Positions 24,684-34,234 are shown, counted from the first letter of the stretch. The stretch is 64,000 nucleotides of DNA from Pyrofollis japonicus (GCF_033097485.1 NZ_AP028634.1:1479126-1543125); one strand, 5' to 3'. The notes: generated by a model not told the origin, from the sequence alone. A program made the numbers and translations.

Positions 24684-25463
24684 ATGAAGCTCAATAATTT
24701 TTTTAAATCAAAATATTGTAAACGAAACCTTCGTGCACAGATAAGCCAAGATATAGTCGTATTCATATCATTCTCGATTACGGTTCTCGCATTTTTAGCC
24801 ATATTCATATCGTTTATAAATGGATATCTACATAACAAGCAAGAAGACAGTGTCTATACAGTTAGAATACACGATGTAAAGGGCTACATGTACAAGGATA
24901 AAATATACAAAATATCATTTAACATAAATAACTCGACTATAGATAAGATCGAAATAAGAATAAGAACAACAAATAGTACAATAAATGCTTATTGTGATAC
25001 GAAGAGCCTTTTGCAAGTCTCTGACTCAATTTATGCTTGTATATCTCTAGAGAATTTAGGTTCATACTCGTTTAAATTCAATGAAAATACCTATAGTGTA
25101 ATTGTTTACGAGGATTCAAATAGAATTCTACATGTACTATATATGTTGAACAATTCATATTTCGATTCATATTCAAGCTTTAAAACTTGTGGTGCTACGT
25201 TTACTAATTCAATTATGTGTATGATAAAACGAATTATATTATATAACGACTTTAAATCATTTATATTGGCTTCAAGTTTTAGAAAACCAGTTATTGCTAT
25301 AGAAGCTAATAATAATAACTATGTTGTCTACGTCGTATTTCGTTACATTGATTTATCCGATATCAAAAGCATAGAAGTAGCATTGTTTACAAAAATGTCT
25401 AAAAAACCTATTATTTACAACTTCGGTGTTAAAGAATTGAGATTTGTGCATGGTGAGTCTTAA
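24684..25463 (+). CDS. Predicted pilin-like membrane protein of the archaellum operon
   Basis: A protein of about 259 residues of no family I recognise, starting at ATG 24684 behind AGGTGAT. The N-terminus has a basic stretch (KSKYCKRNLRA), then QISQDIVVFISFSITVLAFL. R-A followed by Q-I-S-Q-D looks like a class III prepilin site, with Asp at +5 in place of the usual Glu, and a 25-residue hydrophobic helix behind it. The rest is strand-rich and predicted outside the cell, with sequons (NNST, NSTI) and several Cys. It is 29 nt behind archaellin and abuts the next gene (stop and ATG adjacent). It could be a minor pilin, filament cap or glycosylated accessory part. The gene is AT-rich compared with its neighbours. 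Confidence 0.6.
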   Translation: MKLNNFFKSKYCKRNLRAQISQDIVVFISFSITVLAFLAIFISFINGYLHNKQEDSVYTVRIHDVKGYMYKDKIYKISFNINNSTIDKIEIRIRTTNSTINAYCDTKSLLQVSDSIYACISLENLGSYSFKFNENTYSVIVYEDSNRILHVLYMLNNSYFDSYSSFKTCGATFTNSIMCMIKRIILYNDFKSFILASSFRKPVIAIEANNNNYVVYVVFRYIDLSDIKSIEVALFTKMSKKPIIYNFGVKELRFVHGES

Positions 25464-25676
25464 ATGAGTAAGGCACGGACAGCTATCCTGATATATACGA
25501 TTATAGGTGTCGTCTTAATGTTAATTAGCCTTCTTGAGCTTTATGGTCTTTTTGTTAGAGGTTTTGCTAATGCATCAATAAGCTCTTATGTACTAGTCGG
25601 TATCTTGCTATTTGTTCTTTTTATTGGCTTGCACTGGACTATTGTAGGTATTGCAAGTTTAAGATCTCGAGATTAG
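25464..25676 (+). CDS. Small two-helix membrane protein of the archaellum operon
   Basis: A 70-residue protein with two transmembrane helices: AILIYTIIGVVLMLISLLEL and YVLVGILLFVLFIGLHWTIV, with short charged ends (MSKAR and SLRSRD). No family recognised. Its ATG follows the stop of the pilin-like gene without a gap, so the two are surely co-translated and perhaps act together. About 150 nt separate it from the next gene; that spacer has TATA-like TATATATC and AATAATTAAG stretches that could be an internal promoter. Confidence 0.65.
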   Translation: MSKARTAILIYTIIGVVLMLISLLELYGLFVRGFANASISSYVLVGILLFVLFIGLHWTIVGIASLRSRD

Positions 25677-25830
25677 TCTCTGTGTACGCCTCTCTTTGTA
25701 TTACCTCAGTCATATAGTTTAGGGTATATGGCTAAATGAAAAATAATTAAGTTCAAGTTTGAAGGTATATATCTAGAATGGAAGGGGAGATTTACAACTA
25801 TATGATTAGAGCGCCCTCGGGGGGATGATA

Positions 25831-26574
25831 ATGGCACGTTGGCGGTGCAACTGTCCAATATGCAGGATATTTGTGCATCCGGTATTGCGTAGACTTGGAG
25901 GCGGGCTTAGCGAGGAGCGGGTAGCAGAACGCCCGATTAGAAGGGCTCCCCTGACCCCCGAGGGCGAAGAAGAGAAACACGCACCGCAAGAATCCCCAGA
26001 GATGGCACCTAGCGTAACGGCAGAGGGTGCTCCTCAGCTTCAGCCAGTGATGGCTGCTCCTAGTATCTCTGAAGAGGTAATTGAAGGGATTGTTGGTAAA
26101 GTTGTAGAAGGTATGCGTACCGTACTCGAAGAGAACACGAAAGTAATGGTTGAACGACTTGATAGAATAGAGGAAAATATGGGTAAGCTGCGTAAGGAGC
26201 TACAGGGCCTAGTCTCCAGCATGGAGAACATTATAGTTGAGTTCCGCGAAGCCATTTCCGAGCTAAGTAACCCGCTTGTAGCTCCAAGCAATCCTCAACA
26301 ACCAGGTAGTATAGCGGCATCACCCGGCACTGCACAGTCTTTTAAGGCTTCTTCAAACGTGCTTAATTTTGCAAAATCAATTATAGGACTTGTGGATAAA
26401 ACAGATCCACGTATAATAGAAGAAATAATTGACGAGTATAAAAAAGTAGGCATACTTTCTGATAAAGAAGCCGAGAAACTAGCTGCTATAGTGAAGACCG
26501 TCTCAAGACTTAAAGAAAAAGGGTTGGATAATAACACAATAATAACAATAATTAGCTCAATGCTTATCGAATAG
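25831..26574 (+). CDS. Coiled-coil archaellum accessory protein (ArlX/ArlC position)
   Basis: About 247 residues. The N-terminus has a Cys cluster (RWRCNCPICRIF), then a Pro/Glu-rich linker (residues 40-80). A coiled coil at about 85-155 contains VERLDRIEENMGKLRKELQG and ENIIVEFREAISELSNPL; the ending with NP is like the coiled coils of ArlX and ArlC. The C-terminal 75 residues are helical (PRIIEEIIDEYKKVGILSDK). Crenarchaeal ArlX normally has an N-terminal membrane helix and forms a ring around ArlH/ArlI; this protein has none. The place between archaellin and arlG is that of arlX, so it may be a soluble variant. ATG 25831 lies behind GGGGGGATGAT. Confidence 0.55.
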   Translation: MARWRCNCPICRIFVHPVLRRLGGGLSEERVAERPIRRAPLTPEGEEEKHAPQESPEMAPSVTAEGAPQLQPVMAAPSISEEVIEGIVGKVVEGMRTVLEENTKVMVERLDRIEENMGKLRKELQGLVSSMENIIVEFREAISELSNPLVAPSNPQQPGSIAASPGTAQSFKASSNVLNFAKSIIGLVDKTDPRIIEEIIDEYKKVGILSDKEAEKLAAIVKTVSRLKEKGLDNNTIITIISSMLIE

Positions 26575-26596
26575 CATAGCTTACGGTGAAGACGAT

Positions 26597-27109
26597 ATGA
26601 AAGCAAAGCTGCGACTACGCGGTATTAGTAGCCCAGTTGGCGAGGCCTTGATGCTACTAGCGGTTATCACCGCATCGATGGCAATAATTAGTGCACTTAT
26701 ATACAACGTAACACTCATGGGCTCGGAGATAAAGAAGTCCGGCACAAGGGCAGCAGCCTACATAGGCTCAAGTATAACATTCGTTGATGCCTACGTGAAC
26801 TCTTCAACAAGCTGCCACTATATTTATCTAAAGAATACAGGCACATATCCTATAGCTGATTTAGGTAACGCAACCATAATACTAGGTAATGAGACCTCTT
26901 CGTATCTTCTGAGCTTTGCCGGATATAATACTACTCCGTCAAGCTTCTCGGGAGAATGGTCCTACGTGGATATCGAAAAACCTAATGAAATATGGGATGT
27001 ATCGGAGACGATCCTAATTATAGCATGTCCGCCTACTTCGTTAACTCCTCCTTATAGGTTAGTATTGGCACTTCCCTCAGGTAATACTTTTACTTGGAAG
27101 TACGGGTGA
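26597..27109 (+). CDS. arlG: Archaellum stator-like protein ArlG
   Basis: A 170-residue protein with one N-terminal pilin-like helix (GISSPVGEALMLLAVITASM) and a beta-sandwich domain outside the membrane. HYIYLKNTGTYPIADLGNA is typical of ArlF/ArlG domains. ArlG forms filaments capped by ArlF and links the motor to the S-layer. Start ATG 26597 behind GGTGAAGACGAT. Its stop overlaps the arlF start (TGATG). Confidence 0.8.
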   Translation: MKAKLRLRGISSPVGEALMLLAVITASMAIISALIYNVTLMGSEIKKSGTRAAAYIGSSITFVDAYVNSSTSCHYIYLKNTGTYPIADLGNATIILGNETSSYLLSFAGYNTTPSSFSGEWSYVDIEKPNEIWDVSETILIIACPPTSLTPPYRLVLALPSGNTFTWKYG

Positions 27110-27582
27110 TGAATACTATGCCTTCTACAGCGATAGGTCTGGCGATTGGTGGTGCTGTGCTTTTAGCGTCTATGATGCTGTTCGTCTATATGTGGAACAC
27201 GTACTATATGAACTACATCGTATCGTTTAAAAGCATAGCGGAAAAAATAAACTATTTATCTAAATCAAAGATAGATTTGAACGCATCAATAATAGAAAGA
27301 GGTAGCAATGCGCGTCTAAACATAACAATATATAATGTAGGATCAACATCGATTAATATTGATGGTAATAGTTCAATCATATATATCAAGTGTGTTAAAA
27401 ACAATGAGGTAGTCTGGGTTAAGCTGCATAAACTAAAGGGTACTAAAATACTGGAGCCCGGTGATCACCTCAGTTTCATAATAAGTTTACGCCGCTCTAC
27501 AATAAAATCATGTTCATCTATAAGAATAGTATTTGTTAATGGTGACGGCGTTCTAGGGTCAACCGTTCTAAGCCTAAGATAG
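27109..27582 (+). CDS. arlF: Archaellum stator protein ArlF
   Basis: A 157-residue protein with an N-terminal membrane helix (AIGLAIGGAVLLASMMLFVY) and an extracellular strand-rich domain (NARLNITIYNVGSTSINIDG, then ILEPGDHLSFIISLRRS). In Sulfolobus the ArlF domain binds the S-layer and anchors the motor. ATG 27109 overlaps the arlG stop, so translation is coupled. The gene is AT-rich compared with arlH and arlI behind it. Confidence 0.8.
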   Translation: MNTMPSTAIGLAIGGAVLLASMMLFVYMWNTYYMNYIVSFKSIAEKINYLSKSKIDLNASIIERGSNARLNITIYNVGSTSINIDGNSSIIYIKCVKNNEVVWVKLHKLKGTKILEPGDHLSFIISLRRSTIKSCSSIRIVFVNGDGVLGSTVLSLR

Positions 27583-27595
27583 GAAGGTGATAATA

Positions 27596-28309
27596 ATGAG
27601 CAAAGGGCTAACCGTTTTCTCTACTGGTAACGAGGAGCTTGATAGCAGGATAGGCGGGGGGATTCCCCATCCATCGTTGATGCTTATTGAGGGAGAAAAT
27701 GGTACCGCAAAGACTACTCTTGCTGCTCAAATAACGCGAGGGGCACTAGCATCAGGGCTCAAGGTAGTATACTTCAGTACCGAGTTTACCGCGAAGCAGT
27801 TTATATCGCAGACACGTCAAATATCGATTGACTTGACCAAGTATTATATAAAGGGGAATCTAGTCATATACTCGCTTTATAGTGTTAATTTTGATCTGAG
27901 TTCTTCGGCGGTAAAGGAGTCTTTCAAGCGATTACTTAGCTATATCCTTTCCAGAAGTGGCGATATCGGCTTATTCGTAATAGACTCTCTAACTCTGTTT
28001 CTCAACTATATCGGCTTAGACGATGTCTCGGCATTCGTAAGAGCCTCGCGGCTAGCAGTGTCAAAGGGATCTTCAATAGTAGTGACCCTTCATGCTGGCG
28101 TCGTTGATGAGCGCTATGCAAAGGCTATTCGTGCTGCTAGCGATGTTTACTATAAGCTTGGCCTAGCAAATGTTGGCGGCAAGACGGTTAAGGTGTTACA
28201 GGTTGTAAAGGCGAGAGGTGCACCCGAAGCTGTTGAAGGTACTCTTGCGTTTGATGTTGATCCAGCCTTCGGGATAAAGATCGTGCCAGTAGTTGTTGCA
28301 CAGTCCTAG
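27596..28309 (+). CDS. arlH: Archaellum motor regulator ArlH (KaiC-like ATPase)
   Basis: A RecA/KaiC-like protein of about 237 residues. Walker A is GENGTAKTTLA and Walker B is GLFVIDSLTLF; the family form GIPHPSLMLIEGENGTAKTT is clear. ArlH binds ATP, interacts with ArlI and ArlX and is thought to control motor assembly or direction. The start at ATG 27596 follows AAGGTGAT. The stop lies just past the first possible arlI start codons, giving tight coupling. Confidence 0.9.
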   Translation: MSKGLTVFSTGNEELDSRIGGGIPHPSLMLIEGENGTAKTTLAAQITRGALASGLKVVYFSTEFTAKQFISQTRQISIDLTKYYIKGNLVIYSLYSVNFDLSSSAVKESFKRLLSYILSRSGDIGLFVIDSLTLFLNYIGLDDVSAFVRASRLAVSKGSSIVVTLHAGVVDERYAKAIRAASDVYYKLGLANVGGKTVKVLQVVKARGAPEAVEGTLAFDVDPAFGIKIVPVVVAQS

Positions 28310-28313
28310 CCCG

Positions 28314-30092
28314 ATGGAGGGATTAGCATTGGCGCAGAGGCTTGCAACCCGGGCGGAAGGCGTTGAAGAGCTTCGCAGACTGAGTAGGCGTTTCCCGCAT
28401 CTAGCTAGATACCTAAACCAAATAGTGCCGAGACTCGGATGGCCCGCATATTATGGCAAAGAGGTTCCCCGTGAACTGAGGAAAATGTCAACAATTAATG
28501 TTATGTACATTATAGATGAAGATGTAGGAATATTTATACATGTATATATGCCGCCAGAGGGAACAGAGTCAGGTTATCGGAAGTACGTCGCTGTGGAGCC
28601 AGAACAACCACCCAAGGAACTATTCTACCTAATAGAGGAAAAGCTTGCAACAGTAATAACTGAAAAAGACGTAGTCGGTGATTTAGAGGAGAGAAAGAGG
28701 GTTCTCCTAGAGAAAGTCAAGCTGATTACTGAGGTAGTAGACTACCCTGTAGACTACCGCTTACTGATTCCAAGAGTTCATTCCCTCTCAAAGATACCCG
28801 TCTACCGAGCACATTATGATAATATGGTATACTACCTCCTTAGAAACAAGGCTGGGCTCGGCATACTTGAACCACTGCTTAAGGACCCGTACATAGAGGA
28901 CATATCGTGCCCGGGAGTCGGCTACATATACATAGTTCACAAGATATTTGGCCCTCTTGAAACCAATCTTAAGTTTGAGACAGCCGAGGAACTTGATAAT
29001 TTCATAATCGAGCTCAGTGAGAGAATAGGGAAACCCGTAAGCCATGCGAGACCCATAGTTGATGCTACGCTTCCTGACGGGAGTCGTATAAACATAGTCT
29101 TTGGGCGCGATGTAAGCCTACAGGGAAGCAATTTCACCATACGCCGTGTCGCCAAGATACCGATAAGTGTGACACAGCTTGTAAACTGGAACACGTTTGA
29201 TGAATACGTTGCAGCGTATCTATGGATATTATTGCTCGAGGGTAATAGCGGCTTCGTGTCTGGCGAAACAGCATCCGGTAAGACGACGACACTGAACGCT
29301 ATAGTAGCGTTCATTAACCCAACAGCAAAGATAGTCACGATCGAGGATACGGCTGAGTTAACCATTCCTCATCCAAATTGGGTACGTGAACTTACACGCG
29401 ATACAGGTAACCCAGAGACAAGTGTAACAATGTTTGACTTACTTAAGGCAGCACTCCGTCAAAGGCCAAACTACATTATTGTAGGCGAGATACGTGGCGC
29501 AGAAGGAAATATTGCGTTCCAGGCAATGCAGACGGGCCACCCAGTACTAGCAACCTTCCACGCCGCGAGCGTTGAGCGATTAGTGCAGAGGCTAACTTCT
29601 CCTCCAATAAATGTCCCGAAGTCGCAGATGGATAACTTGAACTTCGTTGTAATACAGAGCGCGATCTACCGTGAGGGAGTACTTGTAAGGCGTGTCCTAA
29701 GCGTTAACGAAATCATAGGATACGATCCCCGTACGGACTCTGTTCTATACATTCCGATATTCACTTGGGATCCCGTGCGTGACAGATTCACCTTCAGGGG
29801 GCGTGGCACTAGCTACCTTCTAGAGGAAAAGATAGGCCTTAAGAGGGGCTTGTCTCGCCGAAACATGTTCCTCATATATGACGAGCTCGAGCTCCGTGCA
29901 AAGATAATTAGGGCGCTCATAGAAAAGAAGGTTTTCCACTACTATGAGCTATTCAGAATACTTGCACGCATATATTCCATAACAATGGAGTATGCGCGTA
30001 GAGCCTCTAAGGAGGAAGCACCCTATGCCATAGTAGAAGCCTTGGAGGATGTACTTGTCAAGATCAAGCGCGGCGAGTTCATAAAACAATAG
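28314..30092 (+). CDS. arlI: Archaellum motor ATPase ArlI
   Basis: A 592-residue secretion-type ATPase that powers both assembly and rotation of the archaellum. Motifs: the N-terminal ArlI domain, PLLKDPYIEDISCPGVG, Walker A SGETASGKTTTLNA, the Asp box TIEDTAEL, Walker B YIIVGEIRGAEG, and the His box MQTGHPVLATFHA. Length is normal for ArlI, which carries an N-terminal extension compared with other PilT-type ATPases. The frame is open from 28293; ATG 28314 just after the arlH stop is likely. Confidence 0.95.
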   Translation: MEGLALAQRLATRAEGVEELRRLSRRFPHLARYLNQIVPRLGWPAYYGKEVPRELRKMSTINVMYIIDEDVGIFIHVYMPPEGTESGYRKYVAVEPEQPPKELFYLIEEKLATVITEKDVVGDLEERKRVLLEKVKLITEVVDYPVDYRLLIPRVHSLSKIPVYRAHYDNMVYYLLRNKAGLGILEPLLKDPYIEDISCPGVGYIYIVHKIFGPLETNLKFETAEELDNFIIELSERIGKPVSHARPIVDATLPDGSRINIVFGRDVSLQGSNFTIRRVAKIPISVTQLVNWNTFDEYVAAYLWILLLEGNSGFVSGETASGKTTTLNAIVAFINPTAKIVTIEDTAELTIPHPNWVRELTRDTGNPETSVTMFDLLKAALRQRPNYIIVGEIRGAEGNIAFQAMQTGHPVLATFHAASVERLVQRLTSPPINVPKSQMDNLNFVVIQSAIYREGVLVRRVLSVNEIIGYDPRTDSVLYIPIFTWDPVRDRFTFRGRGTSYLLEEKIGLKRGLSRRNMFLIYDELELRAKIIRALIEKKVFHYYELFRILARIYSITMEYARRASKEEAPYAIVEALEDVLVKIKRGEFIKQ

Positions 30093-30107
30093 CAAGGTGA
30101 GAAAGCC

Positions 30108-31733
30108 TTGGCCCCTCGGGGGCTTAGAGACCCGATCTTTTTAGCGTCCCTGGCGGCGCCCGTTGTGGGATACTTTCTACGAGGAGTTTCAGGTCTTTTC
30201 TTATTCTCTCTAGTAACTTTGGCAATCGCGTTTTGGAGGATAATCTTACCGCTAGTTAGGTCGATGTCAGGCGAGCGCGAAATAACTTTGAAACTGCTTT
30301 ACTTGTTGCTCCACATGTACACCGTGTCAACCGGTAAGCCAGAAAGACGCCGTCTTTTCGAGCTAAACACTCTTGTTGGCGGATATGGAGAGTACCAGTC
30401 GCTGCTTAGACGAATAGCGGTAATAGCAGTTGAATGGGGATATGGATTTGTAAGGGCTATAAGGATTGCTGCTCGTGAAGTGAAAAATGAATACTTTAGG
30501 GGCTTCTTGATAAGGCTGGGCGAAGTTCTCCGAACGGGTGAAGACGTTACTAGATTTCTACGAGTTGAGCTTGCCACGGCCCTAAGACAGTATATAAGTA
30601 GTTATAGTAGATCAATAGACCTTTTACGTATATTTCTAGGACTTTATGCGACGCTTATGAGTGCTTCTGCGTTTGTAATCCTTACATTTACTCTCTTGGC
30701 ATTGTTTGTCGGAAAGGATGTAAGCATTTTCATCGTCTCGCTTGCGATGATTATAATAACGTTGTCGACATTTGCGTTGGTAGCAAAGATGATAGCTCCT
30801 GAAGACCCATTAATATACCGGAGCAAAGAAGTCCTAAATCCAATGATACTAAAACTTAATAGGATAACTCAATTATCGCTAGCCATTGCACCCTTAGTAG
30901 GCGGAATTGTATATTTTATTACAAAGGACCCGCTTATAGTCATACCCTCTCTTGCATTGCCAGCAATGGCACCTGGCATCTATGCAATGAGGATTGAAAA
31001 TTTTGTTAAAAAGATAAATAACTTTAACCAAGTCTTTGTAAGAAGTTTTGGATTAACATTCTCGGTTTTACCAAACTATGCAGCAGCACTTGAATCAATA
31101 CTGGTAGCAGACTATGGGCCTCTTACTCCCTTCCTAAGGAGACTCCATGCACGAATAACTAATGGCATTGATCCACATATTGCATTTAGATACTTTATAT
31201 CCGAGACAGCAAGTATGGATGTACTGAATAGTTCTAATATAATCGTTGACACTATTGATGCAGGAGGCGATATGGCTGAAACAGGGATGGTTCTTTCAAA
31301 TACTCTTATACGTTTAAACGATGCACGTAGGGATAGAGAGCGACTAAGCAGAACGTTCGAAGTAGTTGTATACCTTATGCAAGGCCTTGTCGCAGGAATA
31401 GCTGCAGCTATAGTGAACATTATTACAGCATTTGCGAGATTTTACTCACAGCTATCACAGATAGTTTACTCTTCGCCCCAAGTTTCTCAGTATCTGCCCA
31501 TAATGCCATCTCTTCCACCATTGAATGTGCTCGCATGGACAATAGCCATTTTCCTTGGCAGCCTAATACTCTTAAACTCAATAATAATAGCCTATGTTCG
31601 TGGAAGCATATTTGAGATCTCACTATTGCATGCAGCTGTTCTAGCTACGGTCACAGCCATAGCTGTTAAGATTATGCAAATACTTGCGCAAAGCCTCATA
31701 ATTCCTGGCCTCTTACCCCCAATAACCGGCTGA
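30108..31733 (+). CDS. arlJ: Archaellum platform membrane protein ArlJ
   Basis: A 541-residue polytopic membrane protein related to TadB/GspF. Hydrophobic blocks appear at about 12-50, 185-240, 265-295 and near the C-terminus (VAGIAAAIVNIITAF, VLAWTIAIFLGSLILLNSII, AAVLATVTAIAVKIM). The cytoplasmic loops rich in Arg/Lys interact with ArlI. Start TTG 30108 follows CAAGGTGAG. It is the last core gene of the operon; the two genes behind it form a separate cluster after about 100 nt. Confidence 0.92.
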   Translation: MAPRGLRDPIFLASLAAPVVGYFLRGVSGLFLFSLVTLAIAFWRIILPLVRSMSGEREITLKLLYLLLHMYTVSTGKPERRRLFELNTLVGGYGEYQSLLRRIAVIAVEWGYGFVRAIRIAAREVKNEYFRGFLIRLGEVLRTGEDVTRFLRVELATALRQYISSYSRSIDLLRIFLGLYATLMSASAFVILTFTLLALFVGKDVSIFIVSLAMIIITLSTFALVAKMIAPEDPLIYRSKEVLNPMILKLNRITQLSLAIAPLVGGIVYFITKDPLIVIPSLALPAMAPGIYAMRIENFVKKINNFNQVFVRSFGLTFSVLPNYAAALESILVADYGPLTPFLRRLHARITNGIDPHIAFRYFISETASMDVLNSSNIIVDTIDAGGDMAETGMVLSNTLIRLNDARRDRERLSRTFEVVVYLMQGLVAGIAAAIVNIITAFARFYSQLSQIVYSSPQVSQYLPIMPSLPPLNVLAWTIAIFLGSLILLNSIIIAYVRGSIFEISLLHAAVLATVTAIAVKIMQILAQSLIIPGLLPPITG

Positions 31734-31836
31734 ATTCATAGCCAGGCTAGTCTTGTGTATAGTATAGATAGTTGCTTCAGATTATAGAGAAAGAGCTATA
31801 GCTGTAATATCATGGGTATTATTCTGGGAGTGCATA

Positions 31837-34209
31837 ATGCCAGTGCGCTCCAAGCGAGGCTTGCTGCCTCTAGCAATTACGATAATTATCTTTGCGCTGG
31901 CTGTATCTATAATGACTGTGAGTAATGCGGATACCAAGGATTACACGTATATCATAGATCTCAAGATAGATAATGATACTTATGTTGTTGGTCTCAAAGT
32001 TGTCTACCCGCTCTTCGTTTCAACGGAGAACACGATTCAGACAAGTATAGCAGCAAAATTACTCTACTCAACAACTAACAAACCAATATTTGTAACCATA
32101 TCTCTCCTAATAGATGACATAACCATATCCTCTTCAAGTCTTGGATACATTATGCCAAATTCTACTCTAAGTACCCTCCTAAGAGGAATAGTTCCGCCAC
32201 TTATTGCGGAGAAGATTAAGGACACACTACAGCCCTACTACGCTGTCATAAGAATAGATGCCTATCGGAATTCAACACACATCTACAAGCTCATAAAGGT
32301 ACCGATAATAGTTATGCGCGAAAAACCAGCCATGGTCCTTAGAGCATTGTTTGCCAATAACCTTACATACTACGTAGCAGTGAGCGGAGAGACGGCTTCG
32401 ATACCATTAAAAATACTAGTATCAAACAATGGAGCCCTCCCGCTTCGAAACGTATTCTATGAGGTAAGCTTAGGAAACATGACTATAGCCTCTGGATATT
32501 TAGCTAGTATTATCGAACCTGGTAATAGTGCTGAGAAGCATCTTTACATGCCGGTACCGTTTAAGGATGGCGTGTATAGTATCGATGTTAAGGCTACTGG
32601 ATATAGTGGTCTTGACAAGGTAACCTCGTCAACAAATGTAATCCTCATAGTTATACCACGGATATACGTATCAATTACAACACTTAATTCAACAGTTATT
32701 GAAGGAAGCAATGTATGTTTTAAGATAAGCACGCTTAACATGCCCTCTTATGCTAATGCAAGCATAATAATCGAGGAAAAATACGAAAATGGTTGGAATC
32801 CCGTAGGATTTCTAAACAATATTTCACAGAGCGTATATTGTACGCATATACCATCAACTGGCCTCATAGCTCCTAAGGTAGCGAGATTCAGGGCTTCCCT
32901 GCTGCTACGGATCTACGGAATAGACTATGTGATCAGAAGCAACGAGGTTAGTGTAAACGTGCTTCCGCTTACAAGTATTATAAGAACAGCATCGCTTACA
33001 CTTGTTCCCTCAGATACATCTATATATAGAAACGAACAGCTTCGTCTTAACATTATGCTTTCGCCGTCAGTGCCTACGTGTCTACCTTGTAGAATAGAAA
33101 AATACTCTACAAAGTCGATGAGCTGGGAGGCGCTTACTACAACCCAGCTATGTAATGGAAGGGGTGATGTCTCGCTAACCGGCATTGATATAGGTGAAGG
33201 CAGGGCTACAATACGCGCAACGGTATCTATCGACGGCGTCTTTATCATAAGTAATACTGTTACCGTTATGGTTTACGGCGAGCCAAGACTAAATGTAAAT
33301 ATCTTGCCGAGCATAGTGCCTCCTAATTCAACCCTAGAGGTCATTATCTCTCTAGAGCCATTCCTCAAGCCATATAAGGTATCAATACTCCCCTCCTGGA
33401 GCAATATATGGGTAAATGCTACAGCTAGTAAGCCGGTATTTAAGACAAGGCTTGCAGCTCCCGAAAAACAAGGCGTATATACGATCAAGATACTAGCCAA
33501 CGTTGATGGTTATAGAATTGAAAAGATTGTACAAGTTACCGTAACCAAACTAAGCCTAACTGTAACCGTTGTCCCAGAAACACTAAGGATCGGTGAAGTA
33601 AACAAGATCAAAGTCAAGGCAGAAATATATCCAGGAGTTGTCAATGCTACTGCAAGAATAGAGCTCAGAGGAGCCAGTGGAATAGTTTCAGCTAATACAA
33701 CACGCATAGTTAATGGCATAGGCGAGGCTTTACTTGATGCGCCCCAGGAACCCGGAAACTACACCGTGGTTGTCATGGTTCCAGCATACGGCTTGGAAGC
33801 AAGCAAGTCAATTCAAGCGCTCAGAATAATATATGGCATAACATTAACGTTAAACACAACGAGTGCTCCTGCCGGAAGCCGTATAGCGGCAACTGTAACC
33901 ATAACACCGCCCCCTAAGGAGCCGGTTACCGTAAATATACTCATCCGGGAGAAGGGTACACAGCTCTGGAAGACGGCTGCATCAGGACTAGCAGTCAACG
34001 GTAAGGCTAGCATAGTAATAAATGCTCCAAGTACCCCAGGAACCTACGAGGTACAGGCAGTTGCACCACAAATAGGAGCTAAGAGCAATATTGCCGTGCT
34101 AACAGTCACACAAGCCGAACAACCGAGCAGAACACAGTTAATGGCAATAATCGGCGCTGTTGCGGCTGCAGCACTCCTATGGAGCATAAGGACTATACGC
34201 AGAGGATAA
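31837..34209 (+). CDS. Large surface protein with Ig-like domains, C-terminal anchor
   Basis: A 790-residue protein with an N-terminal signal (RGLLPLAITIIIFALAVSIM), a long strand-rich ectodomain and a C-terminal membrane helix (LMAIIGAVAAAALLWSI) with a short basic tail. The ectodomain appears to be several Ig-like modules; repeated phrases such as APEKQGVYTIKI, APQEPGNYTVVVM and APSTPGTYEVQAV mark module ends about 90-100 residues apart. Many N-X-S/T sequons. No known enzyme motif. It lies about 100 nt behind arlJ and 25 nt before a membrane-anchored winged-helix gene, so the two may form a surface sensor and its regulator, or it may be an S-layer-associated protein. Confidence 0.7.
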   Translation: MPVRSKRGLLPLAITIIIFALAVSIMTVSNADTKDYTYIIDLKIDNDTYVVGLKVVYPLFVSTENTIQTSIAAKLLYSTTNKPIFVTISLLIDDITISSSSLGYIMPNSTLSTLLRGIVPPLIAEKIKDTLQPYYAVIRIDAYRNSTHIYKLIKVPIIVMREKPAMVLRALFANNLTYYVAVSGETASIPLKILVSNNGALPLRNVFYEVSLGNMTIASGYLASIIEPGNSAEKHLYMPVPFKDGVYSIDVKATGYSGLDKVTSSTNVILIVIPRIYVSITTLNSTVIEGSNVCFKISTLNMPSYANASIIIEEKYENGWNPVGFLNNISQSVYCTHIPSTGLIAPKVARFRASLLLRIYGIDYVIRSNEVSVNVLPLTSIIRTASLTLVPSDTSIYRNEQLRLNIMLSPSVPTCLPCRIEKYSTKSMSWEALTTTQLCNGRGDVSLTGIDIGEGRATIRATVSIDGVFIISNTVTVMVYGEPRLNVNILPSIVPPNSTLEVIISLEPFLKPYKVSILPSWSNIWVNATASKPVFKTRLAAPEKQGVYTIKILANVDGYRIEKIVQVTVTKLSLTVTVVPETLRIGEVNKIKVKAEIYPGVVNATARIELRGASGIVSANTTRIVNGIGEALLDAPQEPGNYTVVVMVPAYGLEASKSIQALRIIYGITLTLNTTSAPAGSRIAATVTITPPPKEPVTVNILIREKGTQLWKTAASGLAVNGKASIVINAPSTPGTYEVQAVAPQIGAKSNIAVLTVTQAEQPSRTQLMAIIGAVAAAALLWSIRTIRRG

Positions 34210-34234
34210 GTTTTAGAACTAATTGGGAGAGCAA

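Noticed and set aside
24684-27582. AT-rich stretch in the archaellum operon as a sign of recent transfer
   Set aside because: Only genes for surface and membrane parts are AT-rich, while arlB, arlH and arlI are not. The ribosome sites are of the same type throughout. Composition is better explained by Asn/Ile/Lys-rich surface proteins.
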